This document shows, in pieces, positions 44,368 through 54,034 of a DNA stretch of 64,000 nucleotides; within the stretch, counting starts at the first letter, position 1; each line of letters starts with the position of its first letter. The stretch is from Fodinibius sp964490705. Its GTDB lineage: Bacteria > Bacteroidota > Rhodothermia > Balneolales > Balneolaceae. The notes under the pieces were generated by a model. It searched no databases. It saw only the letters and a program-made list of their open reading frames with translations, and was not told where the DNA came from. The stretch lies in assembly GCA_964490705.1 (NCBI GenBank), contig CAZBCG010000005.1, positions 1 to 64,000 on the forward strand, in the 5' to 3' direction. Made by a program: the position numbers and the translations under genes.

Positions 44368-46413
44368 TCAAAAGTCACTGAAATCGTCTTCATCTTCATC
44401 AAATGGAATTAACTCTTCGTCATCGTTGCTTCCATTAGACTGATTTTTATTTTGATACTTGGAATTAATGGAACTCTTCCCCTGTCCATTGGAACCTCCA
44501 TTATTACCAAATGACTTCTGCTTGCCATTTTGTCCGTGTCCGTTTGAGCTATAGCCATTTCCGTTTTGGCCATGACTCTTCCAGGAACCATTCCCGTTGT
44601 GCCGCTTCAGCGTCTCATCTATTCCTCCTACCAATTCAGTTAACTCATCTACAATATGATTGAGTTCAGAGGCCTGAGATGAGAGCTCCTCGGCAGAACT
44701 GGCCGATTCTTCGGATGCAGATGCATTCCCCTGTACTGCTTCATCCATTTCAGACATAACAGAATTGATCTGCTGTATTCCGGTTGCCTGCTCCTTGGAA
44801 GCAGCGGAAATCTCAACTACAATTGTACTTACATCCGAAACTTTTTCATCGATCTTTTGCAGGTACTCTGAGACTTCCTGAACAACTTCGGCACCCCGCT
44901 CTGAACTTTCCTGTGAACTTTCAATAAGCTCAGAGGTATTTTTCGCCGCCTCAGCACTACGCTGTGCCAGGTTCCGTACTTCTTCGGCAACTACGGCAAA
45001 ACCTTTACCCGCCTCACCAGCACGAGCCGCCTCGACCGCAGCATTCAATGCCAGCAGGTTCGTTTGGAACGCAATGTCATCGATCGTTTTAATAATTTTT
45101 GAGGTCTCGTCGGAAGACTCCTTGATATCTTCCATCGCCCCTTTCATACGCTCCATGGCATCTACTCCTTTTTCTACCATCGGCTGCGTTTCTTTCATGG
45201 CCGTCTCAGCTTCGGCAGAATTTTCGTCGGTTTGTTTGACCTGAGAAGAAATTTCTTCAAGTGATGATGTCGTCTCCTCCAGACTGGCCGCCTGCTCACT
45301 GGAACTTTCTGCCAACTCTTGACTTGCCTCAGAAAGTTGTTCTGATGAGGCATCCACCTGTTCTGAACCACTGTCAAGGCGATTAATCATACCCTTTAGT
45401 ACATCAGTTATTTGCCGTTCCATGTAAAAACCAAATAAAACAGCTCCTAATACGGCTATAACCGCTGTTATAAGAATGATCCATAAATACTGATTTGCTG
45501 TTGAACTGGTGAGTACGACTTGATCACGCGTTCCATTTTCGGCAGCTTCAGAAGCAGCAGTAACACTGGTTAATAAATTTTCATAAACATCTTTTACTGC
45601 TTGCTCTTCTTCCATTACGATCTGGTTAGCTTTTCGCATCTCCCGTACTACAGAAAGGTTACCATCAACCAGCCTTTTAGCTTCGTCCAGCTGAGTTCTT
45701 CTTTGCGTTCCTATTTCAACCTCATTACGTGCTGTATCCAAGTTTGTACTTATTTCCTCATAGCTGCTTTCAATACGATCCCACCGCTCTTCGTTATTTT
45801 CTAATACAACCTTCCAAACGCGACGGGCATTATCCATCAAATCAACCTTAAGTCCTTGTACTCTTTGGACGCTCTGAGCACGAGGGTTATTGAGATAATT
45901 ATCAAAAGCGGCAATAACTTTTGCAGTAGTGGCTTCGACTTCCGTTCGACTACTGTTCATGTCTTCAGACGCTGCATGATATTGTTCCATATTTCCTCGG
46001 TAATCAGGAATATCAGCCTCTAAATCAGGAAGTACCCGTTCCAAGGCTGGAACATCGAACTGTTTTACATACTCCTGAAATTCGCCTAACTCTTGATTTA
46101 TTTTATCAAATCGAGAAATCGCTGCTTCATAATCTTCATTATTACCGTTTTTCATATACAGACTAAACTCATTATTTGCAGTCTGTACGGCTTTCTCCAT
46201 TGCAGTTGCAGTCCCCCATTCGGGAACATAAACGTTTTCAATTTCTGTTGAATAACTGTCAATATTAAAAAGCGCATAGCTGGCCAGCGCACCTAATAGC
46301 AGAATTACAGTGGCACCGCCATAAGCAAGTGCTTTTATTCGTTTTCCTATTGTCCAGTCTGTATCACCGGCAGATGATCCTGAGCCACCTGTTATTTTGT
46401 TTGTAAAAGACAT
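44368..46413 (-). CDS. Methyl-accepting chemotaxis protein with long polar C-terminal tether
   Basis: 681 residues. TM1 at ~32-50, periplasmic helical sensor (~50-310, four-helix-bundle type), TM2 ~313-335. No full HAMP domain follows; a short ITDVLKGMINRL segment leads straight to the signalling helices, whose hairpin tip is IAFQTNLLALNAAVEAARAG. After the last methylation helix comes a ~60-residue glycine/asparagine/serine/lysine tail ending in the acidic peptide DDEELIPFDEDEDDFSDF. Such a flexible arm with a terminal aromatic may tether CheR, CheB or CheD. It is 38 bases downstream of cheW. Confidence 0.92.
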   Translation of the reverse strand: MSFTNKITGGSGSSAGDTDWTIGKRIKALAYGGATVILLLGALASYALFNIDSYSTEIENVYVPEWGTATAMEKAVQTANNEFSLYMKNGNNEDYEAAISRFDKINQELGEFQEYVKQFDVPALERVLPDLEADIPDYRGNMEQYHAASEDMNSSRTEVEATTAKVIAAFDNYLNNPRAQSVQRVQGLKVDLMDNARRVWKVVLENNEERWDRIESSYEEISTNLDTARNEVEIGTQRRTQLDEAKRLVDGNLSVVREMRKANQIVMEEEQAVKDVYENLLTSVTAASEAAENGTRDQVVLTSSTANQYLWIILITAVIAVLGAVLFGFYMERQITDVLKGMINRLDSGSEQVDASSEQLSEASQELAESSSEQAASLEETTSSLEEISSQVKQTDENSAEAETAMKETQPMVEKGVDAMERMKGAMEDIKESSDETSKIIKTIDDIAFQTNLLALNAAVEAARAGEAGKGFAVVAEEVRNLAQRSAEAAKNTSELIESSQESSERGAEVVQEVSEYLQKIDEKVSDVSTIVVEISAASKEQATGIQQINSVMSEMDEAVQGNASASEESASSAEELSSQASELNHIVDELTELVGGIDETLKRHNGNGSWKSHGQNGNGYSSNGHGQNGKQKSFGNNGGSNGQGKSSINSKYQNKNQSNGSNDDEELIPFDEDEDDFSDF

Positions 46414-46451
46414 ATTGTCACCCTGTTAGTCAATTAAGTTATTATTCAAAA

Positions 46452-47000
46452 TTATTCTTCGTTACCGTTTGTTTTTCCGTCTGATGCCTCTAGTACTTCC
46501 TGAGGGACATCAAACAACACTTTATGTACTTCAATAATCATTTTTACCGAATCGTCAACCTTTCCGATACCGGCCAGGTACTTGCTTTGTTCACCAGCCC
46601 CCACCGAAGGAATATCTTCAATCGCCTCGGTCTCGATATCTACTACTTCAGACACTTTGTCAACCAGAACACCCATTAAGTATTCCTCGTGCTGAATTAC
46701 AATAATGCAGGTTTCATCGGTATCTTCGACTTTTTCGAGTCCAAATCGCGTCCGCAAATTCATCACCGGAACGATTTTCCCCCGCAAATTCAAAACCCCC
46801 CTTATATAAGAGGGCATATTCGGAACCGGCGTAATAGACATCAGGCCGATTATTTCCTGCACTTTTAGAATCTCTATCGCATATTCTTCTTCTCCCAAAA
46901 AGAAGGTTAAGAATTTCCCCCCCTTTATTTTGGGACCGGATTGTTGTTGTTCTACTTGCTTAGTCGTTGTTTCACTCATAGTTAAAGAGTTTTTTCCCAA
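46452..47000 (-). CDS. cheW: Chemotaxis coupling protein CheW
   Basis: 182 residues (a second ATG at 46979 gives MSETTTKQVEQQ and is equally plausible). CheW blocks FLGEEEYAIEILKVQEIIGL, MPSYIRGVLNLRGKIVPVMN and CIIVIQHEEYLMGVLVDKVS are clear. CheW couples receptors to CheA. It heads a two-gene unit with the MCP. Confidence 0.93.
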   Translation of the reverse strand: MGKNSLTMSETTTKQVEQQQSGPKIKGGKFLTFFLGEEEYAIEILKVQEIIGLMSITPVPNMPSYIRGVLNLRGKIVPVMNLRTRFGLEKVEDTDETCIIVIQHEEYLMGVLVDKVSEVVDIETEAIEDIPSVGAGEQSKYLAGIGKVDDSVKMIIEVHKVLFDVPQEVLEASDGKTNGNEE

Positions 47001-47112
47001 TTATTATGCAACTGATAATTTAGTTTAATTGTCAACTATTTGCGTTGCTAGTTTATCAACAATTGATGTAACCGTCATATCACAACCAAATAGTCACCCT
47101 ATCTATTTGTGG

Positions 47113-47139
47113 TTATCGGTAGGGAAGCGACTTTCTTAA
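47113..47139 (-). promoter_or_regulatory. sigma28 promoter of cheW-mcp
   Basis: Minus strand TTAAGAAA, 11 bases, ACCGATAA, about 110 bases before cheW. Confidence 0.8.
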
Positions 47140-47174
47140 ATTTTTTTAATATTTGTTATTGGCAGGCAGCTAAG

Positions 47175-47555
47175 CTAAATCTCACTATTCATAATATGCT
47201 GTATTCTCTCTCTCAAAGTTTCCGGAGTAAAAGGTTTGTGTACGAAATCAACACTCTGGCGGTCGATATTTTTAACTCGTCCTTCACTACTCTCGGTAGA
47301 TACAATTAGTACGGGTAAATTTTTCGTTTTATCTTTCTTTCTCACTTTTTCAAACATCTCCATCCCGTCCATAATCGGCATATTGACATCGATAAATAAC
47401 AAGTCAATATGGTTATCTTCTAACATAGAAAGCCCCTCTTTCCCGTTTCCCGCCTCGTAGTAATGAGCAATATCAATACCACACATCTTAATCGTTCGTT
47501 TGATCATATTTCTCATCACTGAGCTGTCATCGACGACCAGTATATCAATAGCCAT
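47175..47555 (-). CDS. CheY-like single-domain response regulator
   Basis: 126 residues, receiver only. Acidic pair D9/D10, phosphoacceptor D56 (LLFIDVNMPIMDGMEMFEKV), Ser-Thr STE and lysine in VHKPFT. It is 27 bases downstream of cheB, the last gene of the cheY-cheX-cheB cluster. The STE/HKPFT pattern resembles the receiver at 43232, so the two may be a recent pair. Confidence 0.85.
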   Translation of the reverse strand: MAIDILVVDDSSVMRNMIKRTIKMCGIDIAHYYEAGNGKEGLSMLEDNHIDLLFIDVNMPIMDGMEMFEKVRKKDKTKNLPVLIVSTESSEGRVKNIDRQSVDFVHKPFTPETLRERIQHIMNSEI

Positions 47556-47582
47556 ATCATTTTGTTTTAAATCTTAAATGTA

Positions 47583-48635
47583 TTAAACCGCTTTCTTTTT
47601 GGCTCTCGTAACAATAGCCTCGGCAATTTCAGACAGGGGAAGTGTTTCCGAAACAGCTCCTATCTCGTCGGCTACCCGGGGCATTCCATACACAACACAA
47701 GAATCCTTATCCTGACCGATAGTATGAGCTCCCTTTTCTTTCATCGCCAGCAATCCCTTGGCGCCATCCTTCCCCATACCCGTCAAAATTACGCCGGTAG
47801 CATTTACACCGACAGATTTAGCCACGGAATTAAACATCACATCCACACTGGGACGATGATGATGAACCGGTGGACCTTGTTTGATTTTTGTATAGTATTT
47901 GGCACCCTTTTTTTCTATCAGCATGTGATAATTGCCCGGAGCAAGCAAAACCTGTCCAGGCCGAACCCAGTCTCCGTTTTCTGCTTCCTTGACATCTACG
48001 TTGCAGACAGTATCTAATCTGTCTGCAAAACTTTTAGTAAAAACTGGCGGCATATGTTGTACAATAACTATGCCCGGCAAATTGGGGGGTAACACCGGCA
48101 AAATTGCTTCAAGGGCTTTCGTGCCTCCCGTCGAAGATCCGATCGCAATAAGCTTTTTCGTCGTTTGTTTTAACCTTGCTTCTGATGACTGTATCGGCTG
48201 TGGCTTTTTTATTTTTCCGGCAGAAGCTTTAACCCCGCTTGTAATATCAGCAGCCGATGCTGCCCGAACCGCCTGTATAATTTCCCTGGATATTTCCTGT
48301 GTTGAATACGCCGATCCGGGCTTGCAAATCACATCCACTGCTCCCAGCCGGAGGGCCGTTAACGCATTTTCGCTGTTTTTCGGGGTCAAGGAACTGACTA
48401 CAACCACCGGCATGGGATGGTGTTTCATGAGCTTTGACAAAAACGAAAGTCCGTCCATCCGCGGCATCTCCAGATCCAGTGTCAACACATCGGGCTCCAG
48501 CTTGGCTATTTTTTTTCGCGCCACGTATGGATTCATGGCTGTGCCGACAACATTAATGTCATTCTGTTTGTCAAGCTCTTTGGTAAGCAGCTTCCTGACT
48601 AATGCGGAATCATCAACAATAAGAACATCAATCAT
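47583..48635 (-). CDS. cheB: Chemotaxis methylesterase/deamidase CheB
   Basis: 350 residues. N-terminal receiver with D54 (VLTLDLEMPRMDGLSFLSKL) and C-terminal methylesterase with catalytic S168 (IGSSTGGTKALE), H194 (VQHMPPVFTKSFADRLD) and the aspartate in GMGKDGAKG. It removes methyl groups from receptors for adaptation. It overlaps the CheX-like gene upstream by four bases. Confidence 0.94.
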   Translation of the reverse strand: MIDVLIVDDSALVRKLLTKELDKQNDINVVGTAMNPYVARKKIAKLEPDVLTLDLEMPRMDGLSFLSKLMKHHPMPVVVVSSLTPKNSENALTALRLGAVDVICKPGSAYSTQEISREIIQAVRAASAADITSGVKASAGKIKKPQPIQSSEARLKQTTKKLIAIGSSTGGTKALEAILPVLPPNLPGIVIVQHMPPVFTKSFADRLDTVCNVDVKEAENGDWVRPGQVLLAPGNYHMLIEKKGAKYYTKIKQGPPVHHHRPSVDVMFNSVAKSVGVNATGVILTGMGKDGAKGLLAMKEKGAHTIGQDKDSCVVYGMPRVADEIGAVSETLPLSEIAEAIVTRAKKKAV

Positions 48636-49108
48636 ACTTCCTCCTTCACCGAATAATAGACTGAAATTTCCGCCGTCCCCTCATCGAGATATACCTGAAC
48701 CGATTCTTCGTGCTGCTCCGGCTCTCTTTGTGAGCGAGGATTTTCTGCTTTTATAAGCTGGGGGGGATGGATGTAACAGATTTCATCCCCATCTGTAAAT
48801 AACGGTGCCGTATTCCCACAAATAATATTTGAAATTTCATATAATGCTCCACTCTTTTGTTGTTCATCGGGATTGTCAACGCCGAGCATGTTTGCAGCCA
48901 TAGCTGTCAACAAATTATGCGATGGTGTAATTACCATCTCTCCTTCTGCTGATCCGCTAAACTTCACCAGCGATCGAATCACATCTTTCGGGAGTTCTTT
49001 TTTTTGCTCTGTGGGAATTTCTTCCGCTCCAAGCGGAAACATGTAGCAGGTAACCTCAAAGGTATTGACTGCTATGTCATAAATTTTTTGTCTGTGCGAG
49101 GTCTTCAT
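48632..49108 (-). CDS. CheX-like chemotaxis phosphatase
   Basis: 158 residues. The central helix EISNIICGN (E91, N94) is the ExxN motif of CheX/CheC phosphatases, which hydrolyse CheY-P. The N-terminal helix and beta-strand alternation fit the CheX fold (VKFSGSAEGEMVITPSHNLL). It sits between a CheY-like receiver and cheB, so those receivers are likely substrates. One of two such proteins in the window. Confidence 0.8.
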   Translation of the reverse strand: MKTSHRQKIYDIAVNTFEVTCYMFPLGAEEIPTEQKKELPKDVIRSLVKFSGSAEGEMVITPSHNLLTAMAANMLGVDNPDEQQKSGALYEISNIICGNTAPLFTDGDEICYIHPPQLIKAENPRSQREPEQHEESVQVYLDEGTAEISVYYSVKEEV

Positions 49109-49487
49109 TTCTTTCTCCTATAAAACTTATAATCTTCTTTTTTAGTGTCTGCCATGTAAAAGGTTTATGAATAAAACCCATACCGCTTTTAGTAATAGTA
49201 TTCACTAATTTTTCCCCCCTTCTCGATGTAATTACAATCGTTGGAACTTCCGTGAAATCGGGATGCGACCGGATATGTCCTAACATTTCCAATCCATCCA
49301 TGACTGGCATATTTATATCCGTCAAAATTAAATCAATGTCATATTGCCTAAGTATTTCGAGACCTTCTTTACCATTTACCGCCTCATAAATCTGATCGGC
49401 AACAAACCCTACTCTTAACAATATACTCTTGATAACAATCCGCATTGTTCGATCATCCTCAACCATTAGAATATTTGGATACATCAT
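49077..49487 (-). CDS. CheY-like single-domain response regulator
   Basis: 136 residues, receiver only. Acidic E10/D11/D12, phosphoacceptor D57 (LILTDINMPVMDGLEMLGHI), TS at VITSRR and lysine in IHKPFT. A second ATG follows the first directly. Its end overlaps the start of the CheX-like gene by about 30 bases, so production of receiver and phosphatase is coupled. It heads the cheY-cheX-cheB-cheY unit behind a FliA-type promoter. Confidence 0.85.
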   Translation of the reverse strand: MMYPNILMVEDDRTMRIVIKSILLRVGFVADQIYEAVNGKEGLEILRQYDIDLILTDINMPVMDGLEMLGHIRSHPDFTEVPTIVITSRRGEKLVNTITKSGMGFIHKPFTWQTLKKKIISFIGERNEDLAQTKNL

Positions 49488-49542
49488 TCACCTGCCTATT
49501 ATTTGTAGATATTTTATTGTTTTATTTACCTACTCGGTTTAG

Positions 49543-49569
49543 TTATCGGCTAAACAGTTTAAAAATTTA
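49543..49569 (-). promoter_or_regulatory. sigma28 promoter of cheY-cheX-cheB-cheY
   Basis: Minus strand TAAATTTT, 11 bases, GCCGATAA. Perfect -10; -35 differs from the enterobacterial TAAAGTTT by one base. About 55 bases before the start. Confidence 0.8.
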
Positions 49570-49608
49570 GTATGGAAGTTCTCCTGTTCTTGCAATAGCT
49601 CCATTAAC

Positions 49609-50103
49609 CTACCTGTGACCTATTTTTCTGGATTGCATGGGCTTTTTATTGATCGTTATTTTACCGTCGGCCATTCGCAATGCCATGGTCCGGGCTTTTT
49701 GGCCACCAACATCCTGGCTGTCAATCATAAATCCATTTTTCCATAACAGCTTTCGAAATACGGTAAAGTTGCGTTTGCCGATTTTAAAATAGTCACCTTT
49801 CGCACCGTTCTTCATGCTTGCCCCACCTGCTACTGAAATTTCAAGATTTCCTTTTCGTGCCCCGAGCTTGTATATCTTATCCAGTATAAGAGTAAGTCCC
49901 GTATCGACATACATTTCCGGTTTAGCTTTGGCTTTTTCAGGATCGGCTTTTGAAAGAGGAAGCATCACATGCAACAATCCCCCGACCCGTACCACCGGAT
50001 CGTAAATTGTTATTCCCAGACAACTACCCAAGGCATAGGTCACAATCGTTTCATTTATATCCGACGAAACCCTGAAATCACTTACACCCACCACTGTTTT
50101 CAT
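49609..50103 (-). CDS. cheD: Receptor glutamine deamidase CheD
   Basis: 164 residues. Catalytic cysteine and histidine in GSCLGITIYDPVVRVGGLLH and the threonine in YVDTGL are in place. CheD deamidates glutamines of MCPs and can bind CheC-type phosphatases. It follows cheR by 15 bases and closes the cheA operon. Confidence 0.92.
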   Translation of the reverse strand: MKTVVGVSDFRVSSDINETIVTYALGSCLGITIYDPVVRVGGLLHVMLPLSKADPEKAKAKPEMYVDTGLTLILDKIYKLGARKGNLEISVAGGASMKNGAKGDYFKIGKRNFTVFRKLLWKNGFMIDSQDVGGQKARTMALRMADGKITINKKPMQSRKIGHR

Positions 50104-50118
50104 GATTACTGCTCACCT

Positions 50119-50913
50119 CTATTTCTTTTTATAAACGGCGGGACGTATATTTTCAAAACCCTTTTCAGCATTGGCCACACTTTCCGAATGCCCCAAAAAC
50201 AGATAGCCACCGGGCTCGAGGATATCACGAAATCTGGAGACCAATTCCTGTTGTGTCTTGCGGTTAAAATAGATCATCACATTCCGGCACATAATAACAT
50301 GAAAGGGACCGCTCAAAGGCCAGGGCTTTTTCAAATTTAACCGCCCGTAGGTAATCATTTTCCGTATTTTCTTACTAATTTGATACTGGTTACCGTCAAC
50401 CCGACGAAAATATTCCCCTTTGATTTGAGGAGACATTTCTGCCAAATCCTTGTCCCGGTAAATTCCCCGTTTGGCAACTTGTATTACTTCTCTGGATATA
50501 TCAGTGCCAAGTATTTTTACCGAGTTCGTGGGCATTTGCTGCTCCAATAAAACGATAGCACTGCTTACAACTTCTTGGCCCGTTGAACAACCGGCCGACC
50601 ACCACTTGACTTGCCGCCCTTTAATCTCGGAAATGACTTGGTCGCTAATGAAATCGAAATGCTGGCTTTCCCTGAAAAAACTTGTCTTATTAGTCGTAAG
50701 TACATCTACCAGCGCAAGAAACTCCTTACCCGAGGTATCTTCTTCCAAGTAATCTATATATTCTGAAAAATCACTTACCCCCATCCCTAACTTGCGAATC
50801 CGTTTCATAACCCTGGATCTCACAAGCGCCTGCTTGCCCTCATGCAGATTTATGCCACAATACTCATAAATCTTTTGCTGTATTGTTTTAAATTCCGATT
50901 GCTTAAGTTTCAT
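50119..50913 (-). CDS. cheR: Chemotaxis methyltransferase CheR
   Basis: 264 residues from the ATG at 50913 (MKLKQSEFKTIQQKIYEYCG), which aligns with typical CheR; an upstream ATG at 50982 would add 23 residues. SAM-binding block WWSAGCSTGQEVVSSAIVLL, KILGTDISREVIQVAKRGIY, and PFHVIMCRNVMIYFNRKTQQ. CheR methylates receptor glutamates. Usual GCATGEEPYS is here GCSTGQEVVS, a mild variation. Confidence 0.93.
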   Translation of the reverse strand: MKLKQSEFKTIQQKIYEYCGINLHEGKQALVRSRVMKRIRKLGMGVSDFSEYIDYLEEDTSGKEFLALVDVLTTNKTSFFRESQHFDFISDQVISEIKGRQVKWWSAGCSTGQEVVSSAIVLLEQQMPTNSVKILGTDISREVIQVAKRGIYRDKDLAEMSPQIKGEYFRRVDGNQYQISKKIRKMITYGRLNLKKPWPLSGPFHVIMCRNVMIYFNRKTQQELVSRFRDILEPGGYLFLGHSESVANAEKGFENIRPAVYKKK

Positions 50914-51034
50914 CAAAAATATATTTAGTTGGCCTACAATTTTTTTTAAATATCTATATGCCAAGTTCATGGATATATTCAAACAGTGTAAACAGTTCCT
51001 TGCATCCGGTTGGAAACAAAATTGATGTACGACT

Positions 51035-53509
51035 TTAATTTATCATCAGCGCCGCCGTATCCAGAATTAGTCCAACTGTACCGTCGCCCAGAATAGCTCC
51101 CCCCGAAATATGATCCATCTCGGTTGCCATATTGATGGATTTGCCCACAAGCTGCTGTTGCCCTACGACCTCATCGACCAAAAGCGCATATTTCTTATTG
51201 GCATTCCGGATGGCCAACAGCGTACCGTCGGTCAAACTCTCCGTCCCGTCCTCGATATCAAAATGCCTGTGCAAACGAACAACTGGTACCGTCTCACCGC
51301 GGATGGAAACTTTTTCCGCATTGCCCATCACTGTAAACAGATCGGTTTGCTGGGCGCGAAATGCCCGGTCGATATTCAGTGTCGGTACGATAAATCTCTG
51401 GTTGCCCACTTTCACCAACATTCCATCAGTAATAGCAAGTGTAAATGGCAGTTCAATAATAATTTTTGTGCCTTCCCCTTCTTTCGACTCTACATCGACT
51501 TTGCCCTTTAGATCTTCAATCGATTTTCTGACTACATCCATTCCAACTCCCCGTCCCGACAAGTCGGTCACTTCATCGGTGGATGAAAATCCGGGCAGAA
51601 AAATCAGGTTATAAATCTCTTTGTCGGTCAAATTTTCATCAGGATCTACCAGCCCTTTACTCATAGCCTTTTCCAGCACCTTTTCCTTGTTGATGCCGCG
51701 GCCGTCGTCCTCAATTTCGATCAATACTTTTCCGCCTTCCTGCGATGCCCTCAGCCATACATGGGCCTCCTCTGGCTTGCCGGATGCTGCTCGCTCTTCG
51801 GGCGTTTCGATACCATGATCGATGGCATTACGAACCATGTGTACCAGCGGCTCGTTGATGATATCAACCATATTTCGGTCGATTTCTGTATCTTCTCCAA
51901 AGGTGGAAAGCTTTACGGACTTTCCGGCCTTTCGGCTCAGATCACGGACCAACCGATTCATCTTATGAAACGTAGCCTTCAGGGGAACCATCCGCAGCGT
52001 CAAACTGGTATCCTGGAGCTCGCGTAAAATTTTGCTGGTATGATTGATTTTTTTCTTCAACTCAGAATGATCCGGTATGCTTTCGTCCTGCGCCACTACA
52101 GAATGGGCAATGACAAGCTCCCCGATCATATCAATCAATTGATCCAGCCGGCCTACATTTACACGAACCGATGATTCTGTCTGGGAATCATCCGATGAGC
52201 TTTTCTTCGCACTTCCGTTCGTTTTGGTATTTCCGCCGGATTCTCCCAGCACTTGCTCTTCACCGGATTCATCGGGCACATCATACTGGATGCCCCCCGC
52301 TTCTTCAAGGGCAGTTTCAGGAGCAATCTCCTCGTTTGCCACATGTTCAAGGACCCTCGTAAGGAGATCAAAATTTATGGGTCGGGGTAGAGGATCCCCG
52401 CCGTCCGATACCTCCACGACATCCAGCATCTTGTTAATAATGTCAATCGCCTCCAGCGAGATATCGGCACAAGCCGTATCAAAATCGATGTCGCCGTCGC
52501 GGACCATACTGAGCACCGTTTCAAGATGGTGCGTAAATTCCGAGATAGGATCCAGCCCCATAAAAGCCGATGTACCCTTGATGGTATGGAATGCTCGAAA
52601 CACCTTATTTACCAGCTCATCATCATCAGGACTTTCTTCCAAGTCCAGCAAAGCCCCCTCTGCCATTTCCAGCAGCTCGGTACATTCAGTGATAAATTCC
52701 CCGACCATCGCATCGTCGATATCTTCGGGAATCAAAAAGTCCTCATCGGGTACTTGACTGGGTGCCTGCTCCGATTGTGGTGATTCAGCGGATGTTTCTT
52801 CTCCGCTGTCCGACCATTCTTCTTCCTCCTGAACCTTAATGGCTTGTTCCGTGATATTCGCCACATCAGTGAGCCAGTTCTCTTTGGGTTCGTCTTTCCC
52901 CTGGAGTTCATTAACGATTTCAAGAGCATCTTCCAAAAGAGCAGCAACCTTTTCTCCCGAATGGGCAATCACCGACTGCAACAAACTCCTGATATTTTCG
53001 ATGTATTCCGCCGACGCATCTTCTTCATCCAGTCCCAGAATATAAGAGGCCAGATCGTTCAGCGTTTTCTGATGATCTGTTGTATCATCCTCATCTTCAT
53101 CCTGAGAATCTGAAGTTCCATCATTTTCTTCATCAAGCTCAATCAGCGTATCGGCCGATTCTTTTTCTCCGGCCAGTGCATCATCCAGATCATCATGTGC
53201 TTTTTCAAATTCGACCACCTCAATATCTCCGTCCTGGACTAAGTACTCACGAATGGTATTCACGGCTTGCATCGTAGCCGTCTTCACACTCATGAAATAA
53301 TCATCTTCTTCATAAAGATGTCTCAATCCTTTCCAGGCAATGTCGATAAGCTTTTGAAGCTGTCCGGGATCTTCGCCAAAAGTGGACATAAACTCTTCGA
53401 ACTGGGCCCCCGCCACGGCTACATTTTCCCGGTCTGCAGGCCACACATCCGCCAGTGCACGAATTATTTTTTCTAATTTCTCTATCCTCTGTTCTTCCTT
53501 ATCACTCAT
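51035..53509 (-). CDS. cheA: Chemotaxis histidine kinase CheA with long N-terminal extension
   Basis: 824 residues. A 250-residue extension comes first, with two helical stretches (~8-92 and ~145-228) separated by acidic linkers. The HPt domain follows with phosphoacceptor H308 (VFRAFHTIKGTSAFMGLDPI). P3 dimerisation helices ~455-520, the ATP domain with NEPLVHMVRNAIDHGIETPE, DDGRGIN and GRGVGMDVVRKS, and a C-terminal CheW-like domain complete it. No separate P2 domain is evident. CheA phosphorylates CheY and CheB. It lies after the CheX-like gene by 15 bases. Confidence 0.94.
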   Translation of the reverse strand: MSDKEEQRIEKLEKIIRALADVWPADRENVAVAGAQFEEFMSTFGEDPGQLQKLIDIAWKGLRHLYEEDDYFMSVKTATMQAVNTIREYLVQDGDIEVVEFEKAHDDLDDALAGEKESADTLIELDEENDGTSDSQDEDEDDTTDHQKTLNDLASYILGLDEEDASAEYIENIRSLLQSVIAHSGEKVAALLEDALEIVNELQGKDEPKENWLTDVANITEQAIKVQEEEEWSDSGEETSAESPQSEQAPSQVPDEDFLIPEDIDDAMVGEFITECTELLEMAEGALLDLEESPDDDELVNKVFRAFHTIKGTSAFMGLDPISEFTHHLETVLSMVRDGDIDFDTACADISLEAIDIINKMLDVVEVSDGGDPLPRPINFDLLTRVLEHVANEEIAPETALEEAGGIQYDVPDESGEEQVLGESGGNTKTNGSAKKSSSDDSQTESSVRVNVGRLDQLIDMIGELVIAHSVVAQDESIPDHSELKKKINHTSKILRELQDTSLTLRMVPLKATFHKMNRLVRDLSRKAGKSVKLSTFGEDTEIDRNMVDIINEPLVHMVRNAIDHGIETPEERAASGKPEEAHVWLRASQEGGKVLIEIEDDGRGINKEKVLEKAMSKGLVDPDENLTDKEIYNLIFLPGFSSTDEVTDLSGRGVGMDVVRKSIEDLKGKVDVESKEGEGTKIIIELPFTLAITDGMLVKVGNQRFIVPTLNIDRAFRAQQTDLFTVMGNAEKVSIRGETVPVVRLHRHFDIEDGTESLTDGTLLAIRNANKKYALLVDEVVGQQQLVGKSINMATEMDHISGGAILGDGTVGLILDTAALMIN

Positions 53510-53524
53510 TTTGAACCGTTGTTT

Positions 53525-54022
53525 TTAATTAGATTCGCTCAGTACTACTGTAAGCCAAAACTCAGTGCTTTCACTAACAAACTTCATCTTCTTGGTTGGG
53601 GGCTTGTTGGGCATAAACAATGTGAGATCGCTTCCCCTTGTAGCTGTTGGCAGTGACGACTGGCCTCTAAATCCCACCCTTTCCACATTCGCTGCGACAT
53701 CTCCCGCCAGGATATTGGAAATTTCCCCGATAAGATCTCCCATATCGTCACTCTCAAATGGCAGCTCCATTCCAATAAACACTTCTGAAAAACGAAGAGC
53801 CGTTTCTCTGGGTATCGCTAACATTAAGGAAAGAGTATGCTCCGAATTGAAAACGGTAACATTTCCAACGATGCCGTTTAGCGGCCCGTCACCATTAGCT
53901 TCATCGATATACGCCAGCTCTTCTCCCAATATGGATTCAAATGTGTTGATGACTGATTCCTGTACTTTTTCGATGATTTCCTCGGGAATCTGTTCCAATT
54001 GATCTACACTTTTTAACTTCAT
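53525..54022 (-). CDS. Second CheX-like chemotaxis phosphatase
   Basis: 165 residues. EISNILAGD (E100, N103) is the phosphatase helix of the CheX/CheC family. It lies between the cheY gene (54035) and cheA, so it is probably the main CheY-P phosphatase of the motor pathway. Sequence differs considerably from the paralogue at 48632, suggesting different receiver partners. Confidence 0.82.
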   Translation of the reverse strand: MKLKSVDQLEQIPEEIIEKVQESVINTFESILGEELAYIDEANGDGPLNGIVGNVTVFNSEHTLSLMLAIPRETALRFSEVFIGMELPFESDDMGDLIGEISNILAGDVAANVERVGFRGQSSLPTATRGSDLTLFMPNKPPTKKMKFVSESTEFWLTVVLSESN

Positions 54023-54034
54023 TTATCTATCTGT

